From Bog-473 sp963807775 (GTDB taxonomy: Bacteria; Actinomycetota; Acidimicrobiia; Acidimicrobiales; RAAP-2): a stretch of DNA of 64,000 bases. Location: the NCBI GenBank assembly GCA_963807775.1, contig CAWECY010000004.1:372001-436000 (forward strand), written 5' to 3'. Under the pieces are notes generated by a model. It had not been told where the DNA came from, did no database searches, and worked only from the letters and a program-made list of their open reading frames with translations. Of this stretch, positions 9,192 to 18,685 are shown piece after piece; the stretch's first letter is position 1, and each line of letters begins with the position of its first letter. A program made the translations under genes and the position numbers.

Positions 9192-10079
9192 ATGCGCATC
9201 GGATTCATCGGGCTGGGCGCCATGGGGCTGCCGATGGCCGGCCACCTGACCGCCGCCGGCCACGACGTCACCGTGGCTTCGCGCAGCCGGGGGCCGATCG
9301 ACGCCGTCGTGGCCCAGGGGGCCAAGGACGGTGGCTCGCCCCTGGCCGTGGCCGTGGCCTCCGAGGTGGTCATCCTGTGCGTCCCCAACTCACCCGAGGT
9401 GGTGGAGGTGGTGGACGGCATGTTGCCCGCGCTCGGGACCGGCCAGACCGTGGTCGACTGCTCGACCATCGACCCCGAGGTGGAGCGGGCCCAGCACGAA
9501 CGGGTCGGCGCCACCGGGGCGCGGTACCTCGACGCGCCGTTGTCCGGCGGTACCGCCGGCGCCCAGAAGGGCACGTTGACGCTCATGGTGGGCGGCGACG
9601 CCGGCGTCCTGGCGGCGACCGAGCCGGCCTTCGCGCCCTTCGCCGGGCTGGTGGTGCACGTCGGAGGCCCAGGGATGGGCCAGGTGGTCAAGCTGTGCAA
9701 CCAGGTGATCTACGCGGCGCAGATGACGGCGACGGCGGAAGCCACGGCCATGGCGGTCAAGTCGGGCGTCGACATGGGGAAGCTGTACGAGGTGTTGACC
9801 CACGCCACGGGTGACTGCGTGGCCGTGCGGACACGCCTGCCCGTGCCCGGCGTGGTGCCCGACAGCCCCGCCTCCAACGCCTGGCAGCCGGGCTTCATGA
9901 CCGACCTGATGGCCAAGGACATCGACCTGGCCCTGGCCTACGCCGCCCGCAGCGGGGTGCCGGTGCCCACGGCGGCGGCGGCGCGCCAGCTGCTCACGGC
10001 GGCCAGCACGGCCGGCTACGGACGGGAGGACTTCTCCTCCGTGGCCAAGGTGGTCCTGGCGGCGGCCGGCGCCGCATGA
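9192..10079 (+). CDS. Beta-hydroxyacid dehydrogenase (3-hydroxyisobutyrate dehydrogenase family)
   Basis: NAD(P)-dependent oxidoreductase of 295 residues. Rossmann motif GFIGLGAMGLPMAG lies at 4-17, the substrate motif is DAPLSGGTAGAQKGTLTLM, and the catalytic lysine is in VVKLCNQ. Family members oxidise or reduce short hydroxyacids and semialdehydes: tartronate semialdehyde, 3-hydroxyisobutyrate, threonate, and sulfolactaldehyde (YihU). GGAGGG precedes the ATG. The stop overlaps the next ATG (ATGA), coupling it to the aldolase. In this operon it probably acts on a three- or four-carbon product of the aldolase or on a sugar acid. Confidence 0.87.
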   Translation: MRIGFIGLGAMGLPMAGHLTAAGHDVTVASRSRGPIDAVVAQGAKDGGSPLAVAVASEVVILCVPNSPEVVEVVDGMLPALGTGQTVVDCSTIDPEVERAQHERVGATGARYLDAPLSGGTAGAQKGTLTLMVGGDAGVLAATEPAFAPFAGLVVHVGGPGMGQVVKLCNQVIYAAQMTATAEATAMAVKSGVDMGKLYEVLTHATGDCVAVRTRLPVPGVVPDSPASNAWQPGFMTDLMAKDIDLALAYAARSGVPVPTAAAARQLLTAASTAGYGREDFSSVAKVVLAAAGAA

Positions 10080-10844
10080 CGGCCGCCACCCCGCTGCCGA
10101 CACCGGCGCTGGTCCTGGCGGCCGACCACCGCGCCCGGGCCGTGCTGACCACGGAGAACTGGGCCGAGTTCTTCGGCGTCGCTGGCCCGGGCGCTCCCGT
10201 CGTGCGACGGCATCCTGGCCACGGCGCAACCGTTGGCCGGTCTGGCCCAGGCCGGGCACCTCCAGGCGCGCCACCGCACCTACCTGTCGATCAACCGCAC
10301 CGGGCTGGCCGGCTCGGCCTTCGAGCTCGACGACCGCTTGGTGGCCAGCGTGCCCCGAGCGGCCTCCGACGGCTGGACCGGGGTGAAGCACATGACGCGC
10401 ATCGACCTGGAGGACCCGGTGACGGCGTCGGCGCTCGAGCTCCTGGGCCAGGTGCTCGAGCAGGCACGCCAGGCCGGCTTGGAGGCACTGGTCGAGCCCC
10501 TGCTGTGGCGCGACGGGCGCGTCTGTCGCCACACCGACGACATCGTCCTGGCTGCGGTGATCGCGCACGACATGGGGGCGCCGGTGATCAAGGTCCCCGT
10601 GCCGGCGGCCGCGCCCGGCCTGGAGCGCCAGCGGGCGGTGACGCGCGTGGTGGCCAGCGTCGGCGTGCCCGTGCTGTTCCTGGGCGGCCCGCTCACCGAG
10701 GCCGGGCGGCCGCACGTCCTCGACGAGGTGCGCGACGTCATGGCCGGAGGCGGCGCGGGCTTGGCCATGGGCCGCACGCTGTACCAGGACCCCGATCCGG
10801 GCGAGATGGCCGGGCTGGTGCGCGAGCTGGTGCACGGCGTGTGA
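10076..10844 (+). CDS. DeoC/LacD-like class I aldolase (one frameshift)
   Basis: TIM-barrel aldolase-like protein. It begins PALVLAADHRARAVL, continues after a shift as ATAQPLAGLAQAGHL, and contains GVKHMTRID, a probable lysine in PVIKVPVPAA, VLFLGGPLTEAG and GLAMGRTLYQ near the phosphate-binding end. One extra base near 10175 breaks the frame; correcting it gives 255 residues. ATG 10076 overlaps the preceding stop, and the stop overlaps GTG 10841 of the kinase, so the operon is tightly coupled. It probably cleaves the phosphorylated sugar made by that kinase; stereochemistry and substrate are unknown. Confidence 0.75.
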
Positions 10845-12320
10845 TCCTGACCATCGACTTCGGGACCACCGTGACCAAGGTGGGGGTGTGGGGCGACGCC
10901 GGCCTGGTGACGCTGGCCCGCTCCGAGGTGGCGACCACGCACGCCAAGGTCGGTTGGATGGAGCAGGACCCGCTGCGCTGGTGGACGACGGTCGTCATCG
11001 CGTGCGCCGAGGTACGGGCCCAGGCGCCCGCCGCGTTCGGCCAGGTGGAGGTCGTCGCGTGCTCGGGGGCGCGCCAGACCTTCGTCCCGGTGACGTGGCA
11101 GGGCGACCCGATCGGCAAAGGCATCTTGTGGTCTGACCGGCGAGCCGCCGCCGAGGCGCGCCTGCTGGCCGAGCGCATGGGAGGCGACGACATCAACCGC
11201 GCCCGAACCGGCATCCCGCTCGATGCCGGCGCGGTGGCGGCCAAGCTGGCCTGGCTGGCGGAGAACGAGCCGGAGCGGTTGGAGGGGGCCGACGTGATCC
11301 TGTCGCCGCGCGACCTGATCGTGTACCGGTTGACCGATCAGATGGTGACCGACGCCACCTTCGCCTCGCGCAGCGGCCTCTACGACTTCGACGGCAACGC
11401 CGTGCGGGAGCTGGCCGGCCCCGCCTTGGGCAAGCTGCCGAGCGTGGTCTCGTCCGACACCGTGGTCGGCCACCTGAAGCCGGTGCCCGGCGCCGAGCTC
11501 GGCCTGCGGCCAGGCATCCCGGTGGTGATCGGCGCCGGCGACCGTCAGTGCGAGGTGCTGGGTTCGGGGGCGTCCGAGGCCTTCCCCATGGTGAGCTGGG
11601 GTACCACGGCCAACGTGTCGGTGCCGGTGTCCGAGCGCCCGGTGCCCTCGCCGGCCGGCGCCGTGGTGACGCGGGCGGCCGACGGCGGCTGGCTGCTGGA
11701 GGGCGGCCTCTCGGCGGCGGGGTCGTTCCTGGCCTGGCTGGGTCGGCTGCTCGGTCGGACGCCCGACGAGCTGGCCACGCTGGCCGCCGACAGCCCGCCG
11801 GGTGCCAACGGCGTGATCGCGGTGCCCTGGCTCGACGGGGCCCGCGCCCCGTGGTGGCGCGACGACGCCCGCGGCCGGCTTCATGGGCCTGAGCTCGGCC
11901 CACGGCGCGGGCGACCTGTCCCGGGCGGTCCTCGAGTCGGTGGCCTGGGACGTCCTGCGGTGCATGGAGGTGGTGACGGTGGGGCGCCTGGGCGGGAGCA
12001 CGGCGGCCGGCGTGACGCTGGGCGGCGCCGGCACCGGGCTGCCGTTGTGGGTGCAGGTCCTGACCTCGGTGCTCGGGTTGCCGGCCACGCGCCATCGCTC
12101 GGGCGAGGCGGCCTCGGCCGGCGCTGCCCTCCTGGCCGGGCGCGCCCTGGGCATGGACTTGAAGCTCGAGCAGCTCGACCCGGTGGCGGCGGTGATCGAG
12201 CCCGACCCCGAGGCGGTGGCGGTGTACCGCAGCATGCGGCCCACGGTCGACTACGTGGCCGAAGCGGTGCTGTCCGCCACCGGCTCGCTGCCGGCGGCCG
12301 CCCCCACCCCGCCGTACTGA
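10841..12320 (+). CDS. FGGY-family carbohydrate kinase (xylulokinase-like, one frameshift)
   Basis: ATP-dependent sugar kinase. N-terminal phosphate loop TIDFGTTVTKVGVW (residues 4-17), GILWSDRR mid-domain, VIGAGDRQCEVLGSGA (ATP side), and the FGGY-type C-terminal nucleotide region GGAGTGLPLWVQVLTSVLG. The frame breaks at about 11872, where CGC-GGCC should read CGC-GCC; deleting one G gives 492 residues, the usual xylulokinase length. GTG 10841 overlaps the aldolase stop. Substrate is probably a ketose or sugar acid specific to this operon. Confidence 0.82.
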
Positions 12321-12327
12321 CCGGTCC

Positions 12328-13582
12328 GTGCGCGTCGACCTCGCCTACGGCCGTCACGGGACGTCGGTGGAGGTGCCCGACCGCGCCGAGGTGATCCTGC
12401 CCGTCGACCTGACGGCACTGCCCGACGAGCAGGCCGCCATCACCGAGGGTCTGCGCCACCCGCTGGCCGGGAAGCCGCTGCACGCGTTGGTCGACGGGCA
12501 GACGAGCGTCGCCGTCGTGTTCCCCGACCTCACCCGCCCCATGCCCAATCGCACCGTGCTGCCGCCGCTCCTGGCCGAGCTGGCCCACGCCGGCGTCCCC
12601 GACGAGCGCATCACGCTCCTGTGCGCCACCGGGACCCATCGCCGTGCCACCGCCGAGGAGATGGAGGACCTCGTCGGTCGCGACGTGCTCGAGCGCTACA
12701 CCATCGTCGACCACGACGCCGCCGGCGACGAGCACGTGCCGGTGGGCCAGGTTGACGGCGTCCCGGTGCTGCTCCAGCGCGAGTACGTGCAGGCCGACGT
12801 GCGCATCGTGACGGGGTTCGTCGAGCCCCACTTCTTCGCCGGCTTCAGCGGAGGGCCCAAGGCCGTGTGCCCGGGACTGGCCGCCACCGAGACGATCCTG
12901 GAGGCGCACCACCCCCGGCGCATCGCCGACGCGCGGGCCACGTTCGTCACCCGGTCCGGCAATCCGGTGCACGACTTCGTGCGGGCGGCCACCGCGCTCG
13001 GCGCCACCACACCTGTCGGTGGACGTCGCCATCAACCGGTCGCGCCGGTCACCGCCGTCTTTGCCGGTCCGCTGACCGAGGCGCACGACGCCGCCTGCGC
13101 GGACGTGGAGTCGTCGGCGGTGCGCCGCGTCGACGCGGCGTTCGACCTCGTGGTGTCGACGAACGGCGGCTACCCGCTCGACCGCAACCTTTACCAGGCG
13201 GTCAAGGGCATGGCGGCGGCCGAGCGCATCGTGCGCCGCGGGGGGATCGTGGTGCTGGCGGCCGCCTGCGAGGACGGGGTCCCGGCCCACGGAGCTTTCG
13301 CCCGCCTCCTGCACGAGGCGCGCACGCCGGGCGAGCTGGCCGGCGCGTCCGGCGGCGCCGAGCTGGACCGCTGGCAGGTCCAGGTGCTCGGGCCGCGTCC
13401 TGGCCCGGGCCGAGGTCTTCGTGCACAGCGACGGCCTGGACGCGGCGACGGTCGAGGACGCGCTCCTCCGGCCCGCCCCGGACCTCGACGCCTCCGTGGC
13501 GGCAGCTCTCCAGCGGCTCGGACCGGGGGCCACGGTGGCCGTGCTCCCCGAGGGACCGCTGACCGTGGCGAGCGTCGCTTGA
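12328..13582 (+). CDS. LarA-family nickel-dependent racemase/epimerase (hidden and overt frameshifts)
   Basis: LarA homologues racemise or epimerise alpha-hydroxyacids with a nickel-pincer nucleotide (NPN). Key residues match L. plantarum LarA in identity and spacing: His104 (TGTH), His168 (EPHFF), Lys178 (GGPKAV, NPN attachment) and His194 (LEAHH) for His108, His174, Lys184 and His200. An extra G at 13390 shifts the C-terminal 60 residues. A compensating insertion/deletion pair (about 13008 and 13049) garbles roughly 14 residues; the correct frame there reads LSVDVAINRSRR, as expected for the family. Corrected length is 417. The NPN-making genes larB, larC and larE are not in the window. Expanded-family members include sugar-acid epimerases, which suits this operon. 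Confidence 0.82.
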
Positions 13583-13596
13583 GCTCACACACCGCT

Positions 13597-13616
13597 CCCT
13601 GACACAGGTGTCAGGG
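13597..13616. promoter_or_regulatory. 20-bp palindromic operator candidate
   Basis: CCCTGACAC-AG-GTGTCAGGG is a perfect 9-bp inverted repeat with a two-base centre. It ends 16 bases before the GTG of the MFS-LivF gene. The two-base centre is too tight for an RNA hairpin, which favours a dimeric repressor site (TetR or GntR type, inferred). It would control the whole transporter operon. Confidence 0.6.
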
Positions 13617-13632
13617 ATAGAGTCGCCCCTCA

Positions 13633-15837
13633 GTGCCCGACGATCCCCTGTTCGACTTCGCCGTCCCGGAGGATCTGCTGCAGGAGGCGGTCTCCCATCT
13701 GAAGGACCCCGACGTCGTGGCGGACATGGCGATGATGCCCGGCACCGGCGAGGGCAAGCCGCCTCCGCTGATCGGGATCCTGAGCCGGTATGGCTACGCG
13801 CCGCTCGTCCTCCTGACCGCCGCCGCCATGGTCCCGGGCACGTTCGGCAACGGGATCAGCCTGATCGGGCGGAACCTCGAGATTTCCTTTCACATGTCCA
13901 ACGCGTCGCTCGGCGCCGTGGCCTTCATCGCCTCGGTGTCCCAGCTCCTGTGGGCAGTACCCCTGGCGCTGTGGGCCGACCGGGGCAGCCGCAAGGTGGT
14001 GGCGGCGGTCGCCCTCCTCGTCTTCGCCGGGTTCGGCGCCCTGATGGCCTTCTCGCCCAACGTCTGGTGGTTCGCCTTCCTCTACCTAGCGGCGTCGGTC
14101 GGCACCGGTGTGAACAACACGGTGCACAACTCCTACCTGGCCGACGCCTATCCGACCGAAGGGCGAGGCCGAATCTTCAGCTGGCACAACCTGTCGGACC
14201 CGCTCTCACAGACAGTCGGCATCCTGATCTTCGGCTTCGTGGTCACCATCGCCCACGACTGGCGCTACGGGCTGTTCGTGGCGCTGGCCGGCATCCCGCT
14301 CGGCTTCGCGCTCTTCTCCCTGCGCGAGCCCGAGAAGGGAGCCAACGAGAGCAGCCACATCCTCAAGGCGTCGGGCATGGACCTGCAGACGCAGCAGGAG
14401 AAGGCGCCACGCGTCCTGCTCGGCTCCGCCGTCACCCGGCTGCTGCGGGTCCGCTCCCTTTACTACGAGCTGGTGGCGGTGGCCATCCTCGGCTTCGCCG
14501 GGACGGGTGCAGGACTCTTCGGCAACCTCTTCTTCATCGACAAGTTCCACCTCGACACCGCGTCTCGGAGCGAGGTCTACGCCATCATCGGGCTGGCGGC
14601 CTTCCTGGGCCTGCCCCTGGCCTACGTGTTCGGCGACCGCTACTTCCGCCGGGCCCCGCAGCGGCCGCTCGTCATCTCCGGCATCTGCATCACGGCGTAC
14701 GGGGGGTTCTACGTCCTGTCGCTCTACGTGCCCCAGCTCTGGCTGGTCGTGACGCTGCAATTCCTGGCCACCGCGGCCGTGTCGCCCCTGGCCATCTGCA
14801 TCTTCTTGACCCTGGCGGCCACGGCCCCGCCCGAGATGCGCACCATCTGCTTCGCCATGTTCGGCGTGTACTCACTCGTCTTTGGCGGCTTCGCGGGATC
14901 GGTGCTGGTGGGCGCCATCTCTGACGCCATCGGCGGCCTGCACGGCATCATCGTGTCGCTCACCTTGATCTTCCCGGTGTGCGCCATCGGTGGGTTCCTG
15001 CTCATCCTCGGCTCACGCTGTGTGCGACGTGACATCACCCTGGTCATTGAGGACGTCATCGAGCGCTACACCGAGGGCAAGCGGCGGCAGGACGGAGGTG
15101 ACATCCCGGCTCTGCAGGTGCACAACCTCGACTTCTTCTACGGCACCAACCAGGTGCTCTTCGACGTCAACCTCGAGGTGGCCGAAGGGGAGATGGTGGC
15201 GCTGCTCGGCACGAACGGTGCCGGGAAGTCGACCCTGCTGCGGGCCGTCTCGGGTCTGGAACACCCGCACCGCGGTGTCATCCGGCTCTTCGGCATGGGC
15301 TCGACCTACTTGGAGCCCGAGCAGATCATCGACGAGGGGGTGGCCCTCTTGGTGGGCGGGAAGATGACGTTCCCGGGTTTGAGCGTGCGCGACAACCTGC
15401 GCATCGGAGGGCACACCTTGCGACGCGACCGGGCACGGGCGGAGCGGGCCCAGGAGGAGGCGCTGGCGGCGTTCCCCGAGCTGGTGGAACGGATGGACCA
15501 GCCGGCGGGGACCCTGTCCGGCGGGGAGCAGCAGATGTTGGCGCTGGCGCGGGTGATGATGACCGCCCCTCGGCTGCTCATGATCGACGAGCTCTCGCTC
15601 GGGCTCGCCCCCATGACGGTGGAGCGGCTCATGGGCATGGTGCGCCGCATCAACGAGACCGGCACCACCGTCATTCTGGTCGAGCAGAGCCTGAACCGCG
15701 CGCTGAGCCTGGCCCAACGCTGCTTCTTCATGGAGCGTGGCGAGATCCGTTTCGACGGCCCCACGGCCGAGCTCATGGGCCGCGACGACCTTTTGCGCCC
15801 CGTGTTCCTCGGCACGGCGTCGGCCCGCTTGGGGTAG
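13633..15837 (+). CDS. MFS transporter fused to a LivF-type ABC ATPase
   Basis: A single 734-residue open frame. After a soluble N-terminus (about 45 residues) come about 12 hydrophobic segments with MFS features (LWADRGSRK between TM2 and TM3, NSYLADAYPTEGRGR). From about residue 495 there is a complete ABC ATPase: Walker A GTNGAGKST 526-534, signature LSGGEQQ 628-634, Walker B LLMIDE 648-653 and VEQS in place of a switch histidine, as in LivF proteins. No frame break or internal stop separates the halves. It heads the transporter operon and abuts the LivH-LivM fusion with no gap. The ATPase should pair with the LivG product for the Liv permease; the role of the MFS half is unknown. Confidence 0.88.
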   Translation: MPDDPLFDFAVPEDLLQEAVSHLKDPDVVADMAMMPGTGEGKPPPLIGILSRYGYAPLVLLTAAAMVPGTFGNGISLIGRNLEISFHMSNASLGAVAFIASVSQLLWAVPLALWADRGSRKVVAAVALLVFAGFGALMAFSPNVWWFAFLYLAASVGTGVNNTVHNSYLADAYPTEGRGRIFSWHNLSDPLSQTVGILIFGFVVTIAHDWRYGLFVALAGIPLGFALFSLREPEKGANESSHILKASGMDLQTQQEKAPRVLLGSAVTRLLRVRSLYYELVAVAILGFAGTGAGLFGNLFFIDKFHLDTASRSEVYAIIGLAAFLGLPLAYVFGDRYFRRAPQRPLVISGICITAYGGFYVLSLYVPQLWLVVTLQFLATAAVSPLAICIFLTLAATAPPEMRTICFAMFGVYSLVFGGFAGSVLVGAISDAIGGLHGIIVSLTLIFPVCAIGGFLLILGSRCVRRDITLVIEDVIERYTEGKRRQDGGDIPALQVHNLDFFYGTNQVLFDVNLEVAEGEMVALLGTNGAGKSTLLRAVSGLEHPHRGVIRLFGMGSTYLEPEQIIDEGVALLVGGKMTFPGLSVRDNLRIGGHTLRRDRARAERAQEEALAAFPELVERMDQPAGTLSGGEQQMLALARVMMTAPRLLMIDELSLGLAPMTVERLMGMVRRINETGTTVILVEQSLNRALSLAQRCFFMERGEIRFDGPTAELMGRDDLLRPVFLGTASARLG

Positions 15838-17835
15838 ATGCCGGTGCTGGCGCTCTCCGCCCCCAACTTCGTCCTGGTCCAGGGCGTCTTCTACGGCCTG
15901 GGCTACGGCCTGCTCGCCCTCGGGCTGGTGCTCGTCTACCGCACGAACCGGGTGCTGAACTTCGCCCAGGGGCAGATCGGGGTGATCGCCGCCGTCTTCC
16001 TGGTCAAGCTCACGGCCGACTTCAAGTTCAATTACTGGTTCGCGCTGGTGCTCTCCATCAGCCTGGCCGCCTCGGTTGGCGCCCTGTCCGAGCTCTTGCT
16101 GCGGCGCCTGTTCAAGCGGCCGCGCGTACTGGTGATGGTGGCCACCATCGGGCTCAGTTACGTGTTGCTGGCGCTCAGTGTGCTGCCCTTCATCGCGCCC
16201 CACAACCTCTACAAGCCGGTGCCCGTCCCGTTCGACTTGTCGTTCTCGCTGGGGCCGTTCATCATCACGCCGACCGAGGTCCTGACGCTCATCGTGGCCC
16301 CGATGGTGACCCTGGCGGTCGTCCTGGCCGTGCGCTTCACCTCGTGGGGCCTGTCCATGCGCGCCATGTCGGAGAACGCCGACTCGGCCCGGCTCTCGGG
16401 GGTGTGGATCCGGCGCACGTCGACGCTCACCTGGACGATGGCGGGGGCGCTGTCGGCCTTCACGGCCATCCTCAACGCACCCAACCAGACCAGCGCGCTG
16501 ACCCAGGCGCTGTCGCCCGACCTCCTGCTCTACGCGCTGACCGCCGCGCTGATCGGCGCCATGATCAACCTGACCGTGGCCTTCGTCGCCGGGGTCGGGA
16601 TGGGTGTGTTCCTCGAGCTGCTCGAGTGGAACGTCCCGTCGCCGGCCAAGCAGCAGTTCATCCTCTTCGTCGTCGTCATGATCGTGCTGCTGGTGCGGGT
16701 GGGTGCACTGCGCAAGGGCGTCCGCACAGGGGACCGCAGCACCTGGCAGCACGGCGCCACCACCACGCTGCGGGCCGGGACCGACCTGCTGCGCCAGCGT
16801 GTGTCCAGCACCGGCATCTGGCTGTGTGTCGTGGTGACCGTGCTGTTGCCGTTCGTGCTCTCGGTCGGCAACGACGTGCTGCTCAGCCAGATCTGCATCT
16901 ATTCGGTCGTCGCACTCTCGCTGACCATGCTCACCGGATGGGCGGGCCAGGTCTCCCTCGGCCAGTTCGCCTTGGTGGCGGTGGGGGCGCTGGTGGCCGT
17001 CCACCTGGGTAGCTCGATGCCCCTGCTGGTCGTGATGCTCTACGGCGGTGCCGTGACCGCGGTGGTCGCTATCCTGGTCGGACTGCCGGCCCTGCGCATG
17101 CCGGGGCTCTTCCTCGCCGTCACCACGCTGGCCTTCGCCATCTTCATGCAGAACGCCGTGCTGGCCACGCCCTGCATCACAGTGCCCGGCCTGAACAAGA
17201 CGCTGTGCACCGGGCTGCCCAACCCGGGCTACACCTTCATCAACCGACCCAGTCTGTTCGGCCTCAGCCTGGCCTCGCAGCGCTCGTTCGCCTGGTTCTC
17301 AATAGCCGTCCTGATTTTGTCGGTCTTCATGGTGCGGGTGTGGCGGGACAAGGGCGTGGCCCGCCGGCTGGTGGCCGTGCGCGACAACGAGGTCGGTGCG
17401 GCCGCCATGGGCATCCCGATCCTGCGCACCAAACTGCTGGCCTTCGGCCTGTCGGGCTTCATCGCCGGCTACGCCGGGGTGTGCTTCGCCTTCGCCACCC
17501 AGCAGCTCAACAACACGGACATCACCTTCGATCCGACCACGTCTTTCGTCATCATCTCCATGGTGGTCATCGGCGGCCTGGGCTCCATCCCGGGCGCCAT
17601 CCTCGGCGCGCTGTTCCTCGAGGGGTTGCCTGCCATCTTCGGCGGCAACCAGACCATCCAGTTCATCACGAGCGGCCTGGGCCTCCTGGCCTTCATCCTC
17701 TACCTGCCCGGCGGCATGGGCGAGCTGCTGCACCGCTTCGGTGACCTGGTCACCGTGGCGGTCCGGGGCGTCCTGCAGCGCGGGGCCACACCGTCGACCC
17801 CGGTGGCCCTGGCCGCCGACGGGATGGAGCCGTGA
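15838..17835 (+). CDS. Fused LivH-LivM branched-chain amino acid-type ABC permease
   Basis: A 665-residue permease containing both subunits of a Liv-type importer. The LivH half (about 1-300) has GYGLLALGLVLVYRTNRVLNFAQG and SARLSGVWI. The LivM half (about 325-645) has LTMLTGWAGQVSLGQFA, LRMPGLFLAVTTLAF, VRDNEVGAAAMGI and GGLGSIPGAILGA. The ATG follows the upstream TAG immediately, and its stop overlaps the GTG of the next gene (GTGA). Such fusions are known in Actinobacteria. It forms the membrane channel for a branched-chain amino acid, amide, urea or other small organic acid; the ligand is not resolved. Confidence 0.9.
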   Translation: MPVLALSAPNFVLVQGVFYGLGYGLLALGLVLVYRTNRVLNFAQGQIGVIAAVFLVKLTADFKFNYWFALVLSISLAASVGALSELLLRRLFKRPRVLVMVATIGLSYVLLALSVLPFIAPHNLYKPVPVPFDLSFSLGPFIITPTEVLTLIVAPMVTLAVVLAVRFTSWGLSMRAMSENADSARLSGVWIRRTSTLTWTMAGALSAFTAILNAPNQTSALTQALSPDLLLYALTAALIGAMINLTVAFVAGVGMGVFLELLEWNVPSPAKQQFILFVVVMIVLLVRVGALRKGVRTGDRSTWQHGATTTLRAGTDLLRQRVSSTGIWLCVVVTVLLPFVLSVGNDVLLSQICIYSVVALSLTMLTGWAGQVSLGQFALVAVGALVAVHLGSSMPLLVVMLYGGAVTAVVAILVGLPALRMPGLFLAVTTLAFAIFMQNAVLATPCITVPGLNKTLCTGLPNPGYTFINRPSLFGLSLASQRSFAWFSIAVLILSVFMVRVWRDKGVARRLVAVRDNEVGAAAMGIPILRTKLLAFGLSGFIAGYAGVCFAFATQQLNNTDITFDPTTSFVIISMVVIGGLGSIPGAILGALFLEGLPAIFGGNQTIQFITSGLGLLAFILYLPGGMGELLHRFGDLVTVAVRGVLQRGATPSTPVALAADGMEP

Positions 17836-18683
17836 CGGCGGCGTCCGGCCCGGCGCAGCTCGAGGTGGCGGGACTCTCCGTGCACTTCGGCGGCGTGCGG
17901 GCGCTCGACGGCGTGACCTTCGCCGCCGAACCGGGCGCCATCGTGGGGCTGATCGGCGCCAACGGCTCGGGCAAGACGACGACGCTCGATGTCATTTCGG
18001 GGTTGGTGGCTCCGCAGGCGGGCACGGTGTGCCTCGACGGCACGGACCTGTCCGAGTACCTGCCCGAGGAGCGGCTGGGTGTCGGCATGGTCCGGTCGTT
18101 CCAGGACTGCCGGCTGTATCCCGAGTTGACGGTGCTCGACGTGTTGTTCCTGTGCGAGGACGCCCGCCAGGAGGTGTCCGTGCTGTCGACCACGCTGCGC
18201 CTGCCCTGGGCCCGCCGGGCCGAGCGGCGCAAGCTCGAGGCGGTGAACCAGGTGATCACCGCCTTCGGCCTGGAGCGGTTCCGGCACCACCGCACGGCCG
18301 AGTTGTCGACGGGCACCCGCCGGGTGGTGGACCTGGCCTCCATCGTGCTGGCCCAGCCCCGGCTGCTCCTGCTGGACGAGCCGACGGCGGGGATCGCCCA
18401 GCGGGAGGCCGAGGCCTTCATCCCCCTGCTGCGCCGCCTGCACGAGGTGACCGGCACCACGATCGTGCTGGTGGAGCACGACGTGCCCCTGGTCTTCGAG
18501 CTCTGTTCCACCGTGGTGGTCATGGAGCTGGGCCAGGTGGTGGCCGTCGGACCCCCCGAGGTGATCCGCGCTGACCCGAAGGCCCTGGCCGCCTACCTTG
18601 GTGCCAGCGACGAAGCGCTGATGGCGTCAGGTCCGATCGCTGAGAGCGGCCGGGGGGCTGCAGACCGCAACGAAGGAGCGTGA
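17832..18683 (+). CDS. LivG-type ABC transporter ATP-binding protein
   Basis: ATPase subunit of 283 residues. Walker A GANGSGKTT at 42-50, signature LSTGTRR (a variant of LSGGQ seen in actinobacterial Liv-type ATPases), Walker B LLLLDEPTAG, switch histidine in VLVEHD. It should dimerise with the ATPase half of the MFS-LivF fusion and power the LivHM permease. The GTG start overlaps the permease stop. It is followed by the binding-protein gene after two bases. Confidence 0.9.
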   Translation: MTAASGPAQLEVAGLSVHFGGVRALDGVTFAAEPGAIVGLIGANGSGKTTTLDVISGLVAPQAGTVCLDGTDLSEYLPEERLGVGMVRSFQDCRLYPELTVLDVLFLCEDARQEVSVLSTTLRLPWARRAERRKLEAVNQVITAFGLERFRHHRTAELSTGTRRVVDLASIVLAQPRLLLLDEPTAGIAQREAEAFIPLLRRLHEVTGTTIVLVEHDVPLVFELCSTVVVMELGQVVAVGPPEVIRADPKALAAYLGASDEALMASGPIAESGRGAADRNEGA

Positions 18684-18685
18684 CC

